Below, in pieces: positions 25,493-37,658 of a stretch of 64,000 bases of DNA. Source of the DNA: Misgurnus anguillicaudatus (taxonomy: Eukaryota > Chordata > Actinopteri > Cypriniformes > Cobitidae); NCBI RefSeq assembly GCF_027580225.2, contig NC_073360.2, positions 10,966,501 through 11,030,500 on the forward strand, given 5' to 3'. Both the position numbers and the translations under genes were made by a program. Below the pieces are notes generated by a model that ran no database searches, was not told the DNA's origin, and saw only the letters and a list, made by a program, of their open reading frames with translations. Each line of letters opens with the position of its first letter. Position 1 is the first letter of the stretch.

Positions 25493-25789
25493 GTTCATAA
25501 CCGGAACTTGTTGTCCATGGATTTTGACCGTGTAACCAGGACTGAGAAAGTGTATGATGACCACAGAAAGTTCACCTTGAGGATTCACTATGATCATGCC
25601 GGAAGACCTACTTTGTGGGCTCCAAGCAGTCGACTGAACGGCGTTAACGTCACATACTCACCGGGCGGCCACATCGCTGGTATCCAAAGGGGAACCATGT
25701 CGGTCCGAATGGAATATGACCAGAACGGGAGGATCGCGTCAAAGATATTTGCAGATGGAAAGTCTTGGAGCTACACCTACCTTGAAAAG
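25493..25789 (+). CDS. tenm2: teneurin exon D: YD repeats
   Basis: 297 nt, 99 whole codons, residues 430-528. The acceptor is TTATTTGGTAG and the donor is GAAAAG|gtaact. It reads [57 protein letters not shown] and [14 protein letters not shown]. Several Y-D-x-x-G-R units of the barrel shell are present. A phase 0-0 exon could be skipped without a frameshift, but nothing here shows that it is. Confidence 0.95.
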
Positions 25790-26665
25790 GTAACTTCTTT
25801 AATTTAGAAATTCGGCCTAGGGCCTAGCTCTCTCGCATTAGATTGTTTTCCAGACGTCCCTTCGTTGAACCCTGTTAATGTGTGACATTAATAAGTTTTA
25901 ACCTTGCATGCTTCAGCGGCGAACCCTGTCTAATTCACAGCTTGCATTATACATTGTTACAGTACACAGCTTGACAGCCACGTTGCTCCTAAAATATCAC
26001 TGCGATAGAAATAAAATGTCACTGTCTTGTTATTCGGATTAAGTATCAAAGAAATGTAAGAACTGCAATTTCTAGGTTTTACTTCGTAATGTGTACTTTG
26101 TAAGACGTACTGCATTTATGCGTGAGATGCTGTGAGCCCAATAGATGGTTTAAAAGTATTGATTATGAGTCTTAACTTGACTCAATTTAACAATTTAATC
26201 ATTTTAAAATGCTCATGTGCTGACAAGATCAATACCTACAATAGAAAAAAGTAAGAGGAGTTGCTTCCTGTGGAAATATACACTCCAGAATCTCCTCTCA
26301 GTGACCTCTATAGTTAGGTGACATTATTAGTAATGTTATCGGGGTGGGGGGGGGGGCGATATGATGATTTTATCCTCATTTAATGAGATTTTGTCCAACT
26401 TCATTTATCAGCCAGTGTTGTGGAGCAGCATTAAGGTTATTTGTAATTTTTATGCACCCTGAAGTGATTCTGTGACACCCTACGGTTTGTTGTGCAGTTA
26501 GTCATGTGGTGTAATGTGACTCCTGGGTTCTTGGTGACCTTCAATTTCATTGGGTGGAGAATTTAACATTTAACAGTTTGAAGTGCTCTCAAAATGTGTT
26601 GGGAATTACTATGCTTCATTAAATCTGCTTACTGACTATCTCTCTTTTTCATTTTCCTTCGGCAG
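25790..26665 (+). other. intron between exons D and E
   Basis: 876 bp with a G-run at 26341-26355 and no element I recognise. It ends with a long T/C tract before TTCGGCAG. Confidence 0.8.
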
Positions 26666-28280
26666 TCTATGGTACTACTCCTATACAGCCAGCGACAATA
26701 CATCTTTGAATTTGACAAGAATGACCGCCTCTCTTCGGTCACCATGCCCAATGTTGCCAGACAGACCTTGGAAACCACCCGTTCCATCGGCTATTACAGA
26801 AACACATACAGACCCCCTGAGGGCAATGCAACGGTTTTGCAGGACTACAGCGAAAGTGGCCTGCTTCTTCAGACCATCCATCAAGGAACGGGGCGTAGAG
26901 TTATGTACAAGTATGGCAAGCTCTCCCGTTTGCTCGAAATCCTTTACGATACGACACGGATTGCCTTTTCTTACGATGAATCTGCCGGTATGCTTAAAAC
27001 TGTGGGCCTACAAAGTGATGGCTTTGCGTGCACCATACGGTACAGGCAGATCGGACCTCTGATTGACAGGCAGATCTTTCGCTTCAGTGAAGAAGGCATG
27101 GTGAACGCTCGCTTTGACTACAACTACGACAACAGCTTTCGGGTAACGAGCATGCAAGCGGTTATCAATGAAACGCCGCTGCCCATTGACCTCTACCGCT
27201 ACGATGACGTTTCAGGCAAAACTGAGCAGTTTGGCAAGTTTGGAGTCATCTACTATGATATCAACCAGATCATTACCACAGCTGTCATGACCCACACCAA
27301 ACACTTTGACGCTTATGGGCGTGTCAAAGAGGTGCAGTACGAGATTTTCCGTTCGCTAATGTACTGGATGATGGTGCAGTATGACAACATGGGTCGAGTG
27401 GTTGCCAAGGAGCTTAAGGTGGGGCCTTACGCAAATACCACTCGTTACGCCTACGAGTATGACGCCGATGGCCAGCTCCAGGTCGTGTCCATCAATGACA
27501 AACCTCTGTGGCGCTATAGTTATGACCTGAATGGAAACTTACATCTTCTGAGTCCCGGTAATAGCGCCAGACTTACACCACTGCGCTATGACATACGGGA
27601 TCGCATCACACGATTAGGTGACGTGCAGTACCGACTGGACGAGGATGGTTTCCTCAGACAAAGAGGCAATGATTTCTTTGAATATAACTCTGCTGGACTG
27701 CTTGTTAAAGCCTACAGCAAAGTCGGCGGATGGACTATCAAGTACCGCTATGATGGATTGGGCAGGAGAGTGTCCAGCAGAAGTAGCCAAGGCCATCATC
27801 TGCAGTTCTTCTATGCCGACTTGTCCAGCCCCACCAGAGTCACCCACATGTATAACCACTCAAGCTCAGAAATCACCTCACTCTACTATGACCTTCAGGG
27901 CCACCTCTTTGCCATGGAGCTGAGCAGTGGTGATGAGTTTTATGTCGCCTGTGACAACATTGGCACACCGTTGGCTGTTTTTAGCGGTGCTGGCATCATG
28001 ATCAAACAGATACTACGTACAGCTTTCGGAGAGGTGTATCTGGACTCGAACCCAAGTTTCCAGCTAGTCGTAGGCTACCTGGGTGGCCTCTACGAGCCAC
28101 TTACCAAACTTGTCCACATGGGCCGCAGAGATTACGATGTTCTTGCTGGCCGTTGGACCACTCCTGACCATGATGTTTGGAAGCGGCTTAACAGCAACAA
28201 CATTGTGCCCTTCAACCTCTACATGTTCAAGAACAACAACCCCCTAAGCAACAGCCAGGAAACAAAGTGCTACATGACAG
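26666..28280 (+). CDS. tenm2: teneurin exon E: long YD/RHS exon with RHS core motif
   Basis: 1615 nt, residues 529-1066 plus one base. The acceptor is CCTTCGGCAG and the first codons are TCT ATG (SMVLLL). It carries most of the YD repeats (for example [75 protein letters not shown]). At 28121-28190 it carries the RHS-core signature [16 protein letters not shown], related to bacterial RHS/Tc toxins. NATV and NHSS sequons are present. It ends MTG|gtaaac. It is the most conserved exon in the window, and exons of about 1.6 kb at this point are typical of teneurins. Confidence 0.97.
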
Positions 28281-29910
28281 GTAAACATAAGACTTCTTAG
28301 AAAGTTTCTATTGGAATACACTTGAGCCTTATATTATTTCCCCTGCAGTAGGGTTCATGTTACATGTTACCAACAACAATCAAAGCACGTGGATTTGAGC
28401 CCCTCCTTGCAACAGATTGATTATTTTCCAGGCTCACATCCCAGCCTCAGCTTGGGGTGTTTCAGGCCCCATAAATTACTGCTTGTGAACAATGACAGCA
28501 CAACAAAGTCGCCTTTGTTCTTCAGTCAGGTCATTCCTCTGAAATGTCCCATCAGTCTTTGCTTCCTCTGCTTGTGCAGGAGGTAAATACTAGTGAATGG
28601 TACCCAGTGTTAGACAAAGAACACAAAGGGGTCAGTAGAACTAGAAGCTATGGGCTGTATCTCTCTCCACTTTAAAGCAAAAAAGCAACCGCGTTTGCCA
28701 AAAAACAAATAGTATAGTGGCATTTGTAGTCTGGGATTGTGCATTGTTAGTTTTTGACTGAAATCAAAGCCTTGCTATTGAGTGAACCGTTTCCTCTATT
28801 GACTACATAGAAGTATTTCATAACATCCCTAACTTAACATTGGCAGAATTTGCCAGCTAGTCATCATCAATCTAATCTAGCAGTTAACTAGCTGTATTTT
28901 CCTAGTGAGTATACCATGCATATACCAAGTAAACCTGGTCTTAGCTTTTGAGCAGGGTTTGTGTCTGCATGGCAGTGTTATTTGGCACTAGCGGTATTTC
29001 AAGCTCAGCTAAACACCTAGCCGCTAGGCTTTACGCTACATCATTAAAGCGAGATTTGAAGGAGGATATATACAGAGATTGTTGGATATGGTGATATACT
29101 AGAGTCGGCCTTTTAGCTTATGATTGATGACATTGACATTTCCATTCCTCTCTGAAACATAGTGGATTTTTTGATTGTCTTTAATCACATTCATGTTTAA
29201 AACATCTCTCTCAAGTGACATATCTACAAATAAAGGCTGTTGTTGGCGTGAACTTGCCACTGTCCGTGACTAACTATTCACTTTGAAACTTGGAATATGA
29301 TTACTCGCCACCCGTGCCAACAAATTAAAGTACACATACTCATGATTGGTCTTAAAGACCGCATGAAATATGATAATTATGCACCCATAAATGACAATGT
29401 CATTTGGGTTTTTAACTTGCTCAATGCAAGTTTCATCAGTCCTTTGTGTGTATGAAGTGCTGCAGATGATCATCTTTTTATAGAGTTGGCACTTTCTGTG
29501 GGGGATTAATCATATTTACTTGAGACTCTGAAACTAGTGTTGCTAGTATTGACTGCAGGAGATTATTTCAAACAGAATCTCGCTTGGCATGTTTCCTCAT
29601 TTGCAATAAATCTCAGTAGGACCACTGAAATGTCACAAATACTGGGGAATCATTATAAGAGCATATCAGTAAGTTGGAGATTGGCGTTAGCGTTTCTAGG
29701 GATGTGTCAGGGTTAAACTGGTATGTTAGTGGAGGTTTAAAACATTGGGGATTTATAATTTACATACATGCAGTAAGAGAAACAATTATAACAAAGGTAC
29801 ACAATCCCAAATCCAAAAGTCTTCTACTGTTTATTACCGGCTGCAGTTTATAGATACCATCTTTTCCCAATGTGTTGCTCTATTAATCATAGCATTGTTT
29901 CTTCCAACAG
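28281..29910 (+). other. intron between exons E and F
   Basis: 1630 bp with no recognisable repeat, RNA gene or exon. It ends TTTCTTCCAACAG. Confidence 0.75.
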
Positions 29911-30053
29911 ATGTTAACAGCTGGTTGGTGACGTTCGGTTTCCAACTGTACAACGTAATTCCCGGCTATCACAAACCTGTCACTGATGCCATGGAGCCTT
30001 CTTATGAGCTCATTCATACTCAGATGAAGACTCAGGAGTGGGACAGCACCAAG
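29911..30053 (+). CDS. tenm2: teneurin exon F: start of toxin-like C-terminal region
   Basis: 143 nt, residues 1067-1114. The acceptor is TTCCAACAG and the donor is ACCAAG|gtaact. It completes Asp from exon E and reads [20 protein letters not shown], then [21 protein letters not shown]. This links the RHS core to the toxin-like domain in teneurins. The [10 protein letters not shown] wording is shared with teneurin-1/2 and absent from remembered teneurin-3 and -4 sequences, which supports the paralogue call. Confidence 0.95.
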
Positions 30054-30390
30054 GTAACTTAACAAATTTGCAATTGGCCACCTCTTAACACCCACCTGTC
30101 CTTTGGCTCCAACTTCAGACATTATTTGCAGTAACTCGACCTTTAAGTTTGCCGTTTCCCAGCGGAGTCCCCAGCAATCAACCTAGATTCTGGTGCGAAT
30201 GAACCTTGGCCTCTGCTCTGTCTCTTCAAGCTGAAGGAAAGGGGGTCAAGCTAAAGAGCTCTTGTAATAGGACTGCCATTAGGGAAATTCACTCTAGATT
30301 TTCTTCACCAGCAGTCATTGATTTCAGCTCAGTCTTACACACTTTTTAGCTTCCCCCTAGATGTACACTCCCTCCTCTTCATGTCCGACG

Positions 30391-30393
<3 letters not shown>

Positions 30394-30471
<78 letters not shown>
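30394..30471 (+). repeat. (CT)n microsatellite
   Basis: About 39 uninterrupted CT units, lying 340 bp into the intron. Open frames of alternating Leu/Ser or Arg/Glu here are artefacts. Confidence 0.95.
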
Positions 30472-30473
<2 letters not shown>

Positions 30474-31504
30474 ACATGCACTTATTATCAAGTCTCTTTT
30501 AAGTCTTATGAATAATTGAGATCGTAGTTGTTGTCTTATTGGGTTATGGAGTTCCACACCTGTTGGCTGCTGTTATGGACACCTTAAGTGTTTTCCAAAA
30601 CCGGCATAGTTGTCTCCAAAGCCACTACTTTTAAACAGAATAAATAAACTCCAGGTGCAAACTACTACTGGAATGGGTTTTAATATAGACTTAATGTATT
30701 TTGGAAAAATTGCCAAATTACATGCTTTGTACATGAATGCTCATATTTTTCCATTGCTCACTTGTACTATACACTACATTTTTACAATTTTAGTCCTATC
30801 GCCCAACCAAAACACCACACTGATGTATAAATGCAACTACTTTTATTCAAAGTAATGCAGTCCATAGGAAGTCCAAATCTCTTCAAGCTTCCATTCCATG
30901 CATTTGCCAGTATAAGCAGCACAACCTCCATCTATCAAGCCTCCATCGGCAAGAGACACTCTATAATAAGCATGCATTTGAAGCTGAGCAGCATGGGTGT
31001 GCTTCAGACAGTTGAGATATGAGATTTTAAATGTAATGCGATGGAGCTGTTTGAAGCCATCAGCCTGGCAGGTTTCATATGGCATTCACACTCAAGAAGG
31101 ACTGAAGTATCCAAAAAAGGCTTTCAAGTTGTAGATACCCCAGACTTTTTAGATTCAGTTGAGTTTTTTAAAATTCTGTCTCCGTCCCAGAGTTTTGTCA
31201 TCCTGTGACGGCCCTGGTGATATAAGGCTTTACTCGTTTCAACAGCCTCTCTCCGAAGAACATCACTGTTGTTGACACTATTAAACCAGACTTGCCCTAA
31301 TGAATTCTCTTTGGGGAACTGATCATTATAATTTAATCAGAAGCACACAGCGTTCCGTCAATGTGAGTGCGTTATAGCATACACAGCTGTTTAATTTTTA
31401 TGTACTTGAAAAGTCCCGACCATTATGCCTTAAAAGCATTGGAGTTCATCCAGGTAGAACCTTATGAACGTGAGTATTAACTCCAGTCTTTGGAGGATTT
31501 GGAT

Positions 31505-31700
31505 ATCTAGGATACACTACACTGTCAAAGCAAAATGGTCAAAAATGGTCCCAAGCTGTCACTGGTACAGTACCATTTAAAAAGTCTAAATATGTACCAT
31601 TTAGGTACACATATGTATACATTTGGTACCAGTATGTACCTTTGAGGTACTATTATGCACTCTTTGGGACCAATATGTACCTTTGAGGTACGAAGAGTTT
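31505..31700 (+). repeat. GTACC/GGTAC-type MITE
   Basis: Starts near CACTACACTGTCAAAGC and carries many GTACC and GGTAC words (for example TATGTACCTTTGAGGTAC twice). Relatives at 56152-56425 and 13049-13157. Confidence 0.65.
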
Positions 31701-31784
31701 TTTTCTCACTGCAATATTTACAAAGGGAAAGTTACTGCATGATTTACCTACACTTGGAAGGAAGCAAGCAATGCAATAGTCACT

Positions 31785-32428
31785 ATGGGTGCTTTCACAT
31801 CTGTAGTCAAAAAATTATACATTGTAGCTTTTAGCTATTTTGGTTCTTTTCACACCACACTGATTTCTCTGGTCCGCACCAGTTGAAACGACCCAAAATG
31901 CAGTCATGTGATAAGATCCACATCACTTATTGGCCACATGTCTTTGAAGTATTTTCTCAACTGCTTCTCGATTGGTCAGAATCAACATGTGGGAAATTCC
32001 AGTGGAACCCTGGAAGTAAACAATGAGAAAAATACAGCAGACACCATGGACAGACGACTGCGCGCTGTAATTATGTCCCTGGTTGTTATATACTACATAG
32101 TTTGTATACAGCACTCTAGGCAAACTTTTCATTTTCAGAATGAAGTGTGGATGCGGCTTGAAAACAATGTTTTAATGCACTGCAAACCCTAAAGCCACCA
32201 AATTTCTATGAGGCTCCGCAACTCCAGGTATGTCCGATCCCAAGTTCGTTTGAAAGCGTACCAAGACCACCTCTTTAAGGAGGTCTCGGTCCACTTGTCT
32301 GGTCCACTTTTGGTGTTTACCAGAGTTCAATTGCTGCATTCTCACCTGCCCAAACGAACTGCACCAAGTGAGTTATCGAACTCTGTTACGATTCAACCGG
32401 ACTAAATAAGGCAGGTGTGAAAGCATCC
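31785..32428 (+). repeat. inverted-end element, GGTGCTTTCACA type
   Basis: ATGGGTGCTTTCACATCTG at the left; AGGTGTGAAAGCATCC at the right. GGTCCGCACCAG and CTTGTCTGGTCCAC words recur inside. The ends suggest a Harbinger-like MITE, but the target duplication is unclear. The overlapping frame at 31908-32192 is not recognisable as a protein. Confidence 0.6.
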
Positions 32429-33195
32429 TATATCTACAGGGTTTATTTCTTCACAAGTGACGTGGCATGACTTTAAATCAATTCGGATGGTCTAATGCAG
32501 AGATCTCATGTCAGCCCTTACTTTTGTATCCCATACTGTAGGATTTCTCTTTTTTGAGGGACCTCGTGAACTCTTTCAAAGCTGCTTTCAAAAGACGAGC
32601 CTAAGACCTTGAGTTTTCAAACTTTTCTTCATATTCTTTTTGAGACAGTTAAAAACTTTTGAATGTTTTCCCCGAGACTGTTTTATCTTTACTATGGAAG
32701 TAAATCCAGAAAGAATGGGCTGCGCCCCACAGCTTTTTCATAGTCATGCCCACCAAGTTACTCATAAATCAGTGCCTTTTGGCTCAACCCGACTACCGTC
32801 CATTTTACACTTTTATTGAGGGAGGTAGTAAACATTTCTAATTGCTATCCAATTTGCTTTTTGGCAATGTAATTGTGGGGTCATTTATGGGCTTTTAAAG
32901 CAGCAGCATTAAAAAAATATCTACTAATGGCCTCGCAGCTGTACGCTTGCTCTTTTGAGAGTCTGAAGTGGGTTGTTTATACCATAGTCCCCATGTTACA
33001 TTAACAAGATCTGCTGTGCAGAGTATCTGAGGGCACAGACGAAATGCCCATTCATTACTCATAGCCTTTTCTTCTCGAATTCATTTCTGGTTCAAAGTTG
33101 CTGTTTTGCTGTTACTTGATTGTGTTTCCTGCAGGCCAAAACTTCCTAATTCAATTAGAGCTTCTTTGAAGCAGCACTCCTGCTTTGTCTTAAAA

Positions 33196-33440
33196 GATTA
33201 GTTGACCCAAAAATGAAAAAGAAAGAGTCATTGTATGCTCATCCTCATGTATTTCCAAACCTGTATGCTGGTGTTTTTTACTTTAAATCCCACAAGGATA
33301 AAGTCGGAGTCATTTCTGACCCCCTGTTTTCAATACAGAGGCACCGCAGTGTCCAATTCGTCAAGCTTCGAAAACCTCATAAAAGCACAACAAAAGAAAA
33401 TTCTCCAAGACGTCTGCAGCTGAACGATAACTGAACGGAC
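33196..33440 (+). repeat. degenerate fragment of a TTAA-type MITE
   Basis: AGATTAGTTGACCCAAAAATGAAAA and CTCATCCTCATGTATTTCCA resemble the left half of the element at 57952-58279. No matching right end is present. Confidence 0.55.
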
Positions 33441-34623
33441 CGCAATTTGAGTCATTATTCACTTTCAAATAGAATAATTCACAACTCTGTATGCGCTCTC
33501 AAATCAAATATCTTTTCAATGGCACAGGTGTGATGTTGAGACGAGCACCAGCGACTTGAGATTTGACTTTTGATGTTAATAACTTCCAATATGTGATTTG
33601 AGAGATGCATATTGGGTTTCTTGAATGACTTGAGATTTAGTAATGAAAATAATTTTGGTCTATTCGTCACGCAAAGCTTATCGTACGACTTCAAAATGTA
33701 GCGCTCAATTTCCGTGTGTGCTGGATAGTAAAACTTTCATAAATCCGACTCCCTGGATCTTAAAGACCTGTGTAGAGGATGTTTAAGTGAAGTGATTTGC
33801 CAGATATCATCCAGATAGATTCTTACTTTGATCTGACCACCCAGTGCTATTTGAATTATGTATTCCTCCTTTACTTTTCCTTGGGTCTTATGCTACACAT
33901 GGGTTAGATGCTGCATGGACAGCCCTCTAGCCGATCGATATGGGAGCCCAGAAACATATTATTGCTCATGAAAATACCAGTCCCTGGTTATGTTCCCGTT
34001 TAATCACTTCAGTCAATATTAAGAAAGACAAACCTAAAAAAGGTCTTATCTTGCCGTGAAAAACAATAGAGACTTGAATGAGAAAAAAAGTAGCCAGACA
34101 GCAGACGACAAGAGTCGACCAGATATGTTTTGGAGTTTTACCAGAACTTTCTGAAGATTTCCACCAAGCACAAGCTATTTCTAGTATGAGTACAATCCAT
34201 CTGCTGCCTCAACATAGTCCTTTACTGGTTATCTATACAGTACATTTACGCTATCATGGCAAGATCTCCTTTCATATCACATTAAAGGAGATGGTCACTC
34301 ATCACTCTGAGATATAAAGGTTTTATAAAGGGTTCTTTAGAGCGGTGCCACAAGGAAAGGGTTTTTAGTCTGTGTAACCTTTTTTCGTTACAAAGTATAT
34401 CCACAGAAAGGATATTTGGAAGCATACAGCTTGAGAAAAAACCTGTTTTGGGTGCCTCATGGAGTGTTGTATTTATTTATTTTTAACAAATGGCTTATGG
34501 CTGCCTGAAAACTATCTTACTTTTCAATATAGCCTAAATGAAAACATACCTGATTTATGTTCCTGGTCTAATGGTCTTTCCAGGCCATACATGCACATTA
34601 TTCCAGCTTTGCTTCACCTAGGC

Positions 34624-34817
34624 CAGGGTTCCCCAAAATCGTACACTGGAGGGCCGGAGCACTACAGAGTTTAACAACAACCCTAATCAAACCTACCCAC
34701 CTGTGATTTTCAAGTGATCATGAAGACCTTGATTAGCTTGCTCAGGTGTGTTTGATCAGGGTGGGAGTTAAGCTCTGCATTGCTTTGGCCCTCCGGGGTA
34801 AGATTTGGGGAACCCTG
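34624..34817 (+). repeat. hAT MITE 1 of a stacked pair
   Basis: Ends CAGGGTTCCCCAAAATC and GATTTGGGGAACCCTG, 194 bp, flanked by exact ACCTAGGC at 34616-34623 and 34818-34825. Confidence 0.9.
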
Positions 34818-34825
34818 ACCTAGGC

Positions 34826-35018
34826 CAGGGATGGGCAACTTTGGTCCTGGAAGGCCGGTGTCCTGCAGAGTTTGCTGCAACTTGCCTCAGCACACCTGCC
34901 TAAAAGTTTCTAGTATGCCTAATAAGACCGTACTTGGCTGCTTCGGGTGTGTTTAATTATGCTTGGAGCTAAACTCTGCAGGACACCGGCCCTCCAGGAC
35001 CGAAGTTGCCCATCCCTA
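34826..35018 (+). repeat. hAT MITE 2 of a stacked pair
   Basis: Ends CAGGGATGGGCAACTT and AAGTTGCCCATCCCTA, 193 bp, flanked by the same ACCTAGGC at 34818-34825 and 35019-35026. It shares GGCCGG and CTCTGCAG-type inverted interior words with copy 1. Confidence 0.9.
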
Positions 35019-35631
35019 ACCTAGGCCATTCAGGTTAACTGCTAGTCACATAACTGTTTTAGGGTTAGGGCATCTTTAGGGCATCTTTTTAGGGTGCTGT
35101 TGGTGATTATAGTTTTCTTAAAATAGACAACATGAGAATGCAATGGCAGTTAATATTAATGCCATAAAGATTTAGTGATTAAAAGCAAATTACAAAAAAA
35201 TAAGGGGGGATAGTTCATCGTTATCCACCGCAAATGTACAATTTTGTTACTCGGCAACCCAATATCATGGGAAAACATAATTATATTATGAAGGGGCGAT
35301 TTTGTTTGAATTTGTATGATGTGAATTGTACAAAAATGTGCAGTTATTACTAAAAGCAATAATGAAAGCATCCCTCCCCTAACGCCACCGGGGCAAAAGC
35401 AGATTGTAATAAAATACACAAATAAGATTATGCAAATTCATACAAATTAGCCACCTCATACAACTGTTACAAATTGACATGAGATCGTGTTTAACTTTTA
35501 AGTTAATGTTAAAAATTAGGTTAATGTCGACATAAAACTACAGTTGATAATTTAGTTTAATTTTCAATACAAATATTGCAAGTTAGGTTTTAATCTCGAT
35601 ATTTATAAGATATCTCCTGGCTCATATAGTA

Positions 35632-36005
35632 CACTGCAAAAAATGACTTTCTTGGTATTTTTGTCTGGTTTTCAGTACAAATATCTAAAAATTCTTAAAT
35701 CAAGATTAATTTTCTTTATTAGCAAAATAAGTAAGAAAATACAATTTAAGTAAATTTGTGCTTTAAAAAGCAAAACTATCTGCCAGTGGGGTGATATTTT
35801 TTTCTTGAATTAAGTGTTTAAGAAAAACATAAACTTATTTCAAGATTATTTTCTTACCCCATTGGCAGTAAAACCCCAGTTTTATCTAAAAACTAGACTT
35901 ATTTTCTTAGGTCATTTTGCTCAGTAAGAAAATGCATCTTGATTTGAGAATGTTTTCATATTTGTATTAAAAACAAGACAAGTAAGAAAGTAATTTTTTG
36001 CAGTG
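35632..36005 (+). repeat. TA-flanked MITE, CACTGCAAAAAATGAC family, copy 2
   Basis: CACTGCAAAAAATGACTTTC to TTTTTTGCAGTG, with TA on both sides; inverted arms of about 150 bp. Confidence 0.85.
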
Positions 36006-36079
36006 TAGTATTAGTTGGGGAGAATATGTTGAAATTTTTACTGGTCAGATCAGCACTATCGGATGATCTTCAAAAACAT

Positions 36080-36340
36080 CACTGTAAAAAATACTTTGCT
36101 GCCTTTAATTTTTTTGTTGAATCAACTCGGATTTACAAGTCATTTCAACTTACTATTATTTATCTTGACTAGTGATGAGTTGTTATAACTAAAGGTAAGT
36201 TGTTTTAACTTATAAAATTAAGTTGACTTTTTTCAACTATATTTTATAAGTTGTGACAACTCATCTCTGTTGACATGACTTGTAAATCTGAGTTGATTCA
36301 ACAAAAGATTTTAAGGCAGCAAAGTATTTTTTACAATGTG
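36080..36340 (+). repeat. inverted-repeat MITE, CACTGTAAAAAATACTTTGC type
   Basis: CACTGTAAAAAATACTTTGC at the left mirrors GCAAAGTATTTTTTACAATGTG at the right. Interior GTTGAATCAACTC / GAGTTGATTCAAC and ACAAGTCAT / ATGACTTGT pairs continue the inversion. It ends 560 bp before exon G. Confidence 0.75.
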
Positions 36341-36899
36341 TGCATTCACACCTAATTATAAAACAGAATAAGTTATGCTACACAGTTGAGTTATATTAGG
36401 AAACGTACAATGTTTGAGGTGTTGATGAAGTAGCTTGATTCTTGGTTGAGGGGAAAGTCGAGCAGCTGAACAAGGGGGTAGAACGGGTTTCTCACGGAGA
36501 TAGCATCCTGCGCGATCCGTCAGAAAACGTTACTTACTCCCAAAAAAAAAAGCAGAAGTGGAGATGGTAGCTGCAACAACAACAACGTATGTCATTGGAA
36601 TAGATAACATAGTCAATGTAAAAATAACATGAAATTTTTAGGATGTATGACAGATTAAACATCCCTTAATATGTCACTGTCAATAAATGGCATCATTGAG
36701 CTCACAATGACAAAAGTAATCAATGACTGTATAGTTTGTATAGTCAGTTTATTTGCGTAATGGAAGTAGTCACCCATGATCAGTCTTTGGAAAAAGTTTT
36801 GATGATTGTGAATGCCCATCAGCCTAAATATTATAAACTTTGTCCATCCTTTTGGAGATTTTCAAATTTAATTGATTGTTTTTGTTTGTATGTTTGCAG

Positions 36900-37658
36900 T
36901 CTGTATTGGGAGTCCAGTGTGAAGTCCAGAGGCAGCTGAAGTCTTTCGTACGGTTGGAGCGGTTCGAACAGATCTATGGAGCGAGTGATTCTGGTTGCCC
37001 TCAGACGCCTCTCCGCACCCTCTTTGCCACGGGCAGCTCGTTGTTCGGCAAGGGCGTCAAAATAGCAATCCGGGAGGGCCGGGTGACCGCCGACATCATT
37101 AGCGTGGCCAACGAAGATGGGCGGCGGATAGCGGCAGTGCTCGACAAGTCCCTGTACCTGCAGGATTTACACTTCACCATCGTGGGCTTAGACACCCACT
37201 ACTTTGTCAAATCAGGACCGGTAGAGGGCGACCTTGCCCTTCTGGGCATGACGGTCGGCCAGCGCACGCTGGAGACTGGTGTTAATGTAACAGTCTCACA
37301 AGTCAACACGGCGCTCGGTGGCCGTACGCGTCGCATAACTGACATTCAGCTGCAGTACGATGCGCTGAGCCTAAACGTCCGCTACGGCAGCAGTCCGGAC
37401 GAAGAAAAGGTCCGTGTGCTGGAGCTTGCACGGCAAAGGGCAGTCGCGGCCGCCTGGGCTCGTGAGCGTCACAGATTAAGGCAAGGAGAGGAAGGCACTC
37501 GAGCTTGGACGGACGCAGAACGGCAACAACTTCTGAGCTCCGGACGCGCACAAGGCTACGAGGGCTTTTACATAGTGTCGGTCGATCAGTTTCCCGAATT
37601 AGCTGACAGCGTAAACAACATCCAATTCTTGCGACAGACGGAGATGGGCCGCAGGTGA
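36900..37658 (+). CDS. tenm2: teneurin terminal exon G: toxin-like domain, TCAP tail, stop
   Basis: 759 nt, residues 1115-1366 plus TGA (37656-37658). The acceptor is GTATGTTTGCAG. It begins [16 protein letters not shown] and contains [20 protein letters not shown], the conserved [13 protein letters not shown] block, the GLDTHYFVK motif (the GHH-nuclease-like position) and an NVTV sequon. A charged helix ([19 protein letters not shown]) precedes the TCAP tail. The start of the exon ([21 protein letters not shown]) and the [12 protein letters not shown] stretch depart from remembered tetrapod teneurin-2, and the exon is visibly more G+C- and CpG-rich than the introns. The frame is open throughout, so divergence rather than decay is inferred. 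Confidence 0.95.
   Translation, partial: SVLGVQCEVQRQLKSFVRLERFEQIYGASDSGCPQTPLRTLFATGSSLFGKGVKIAIREGRVTADIISVANEDGRRIAAVLDKSLYLQDLHFTIVGLDTHYFVKSGPVEGDLALLGMTVGQRTLETGVNVTVSQVNTALGGRTRRITDIQLQYDALSLNVRYGSSPDEEKVRVLELARQRAVAAAWARERHRLRQGEEGTRAWTDAERQQLLSSGRAQGYEGFYIVSVDQFPELADSVNNIQFLRQTEMGRR
37527..37655 (+). other. TCAP-like C-terminal peptide segment
   Basis: The last 43 codons read [20 protein letters not shown]... and end in EMGRR before the stop. This matches the teneurin C-terminal associated peptide, a CRF-like peptide proposed to be released from, or separately transcribed at, teneurin 3' ends. The terminal G-R-R resembles an amidation/cleavage signature. The segment mixes residues remembered from TCAP-2 (EMGRR) and TCAP-3/4 ([12 protein letters not shown]). 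Actual processing is not shown by the sequence. Confidence 0.8.

Larger units (their letters stand above)
30054..36899 (+). other. intron between exons F and G
   Basis: 6846 bp. It contains a CT microsatellite, a GTACC-type MITE, a GGTGCTTTCACA-type element, a MITE fragment near 33196, two stacked hAT MITEs and two TA-type MITEs. The stretches 30480-31500, 32430-33190, 33450-34615 and 36345-36890 are unassigned. Confidence 0.7.

Noticed and set aside
26583..27062. 159-codon frame overlapping exon E
   Set aside because: It is out of frame with the clear teneurin coding sequence and starts in the intron.
30318..30557. Open frames across the CT repeat
   Set aside because: Low-complexity Leu/Ser and Arg/Glu runs from a microsatellite.
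31908..32192. 94-codon frame in the GGTGCTTTCACA element
   Set aside because: No recognisable transposase motif, and hydrophobic and charged residues are scattered without a domain pattern.
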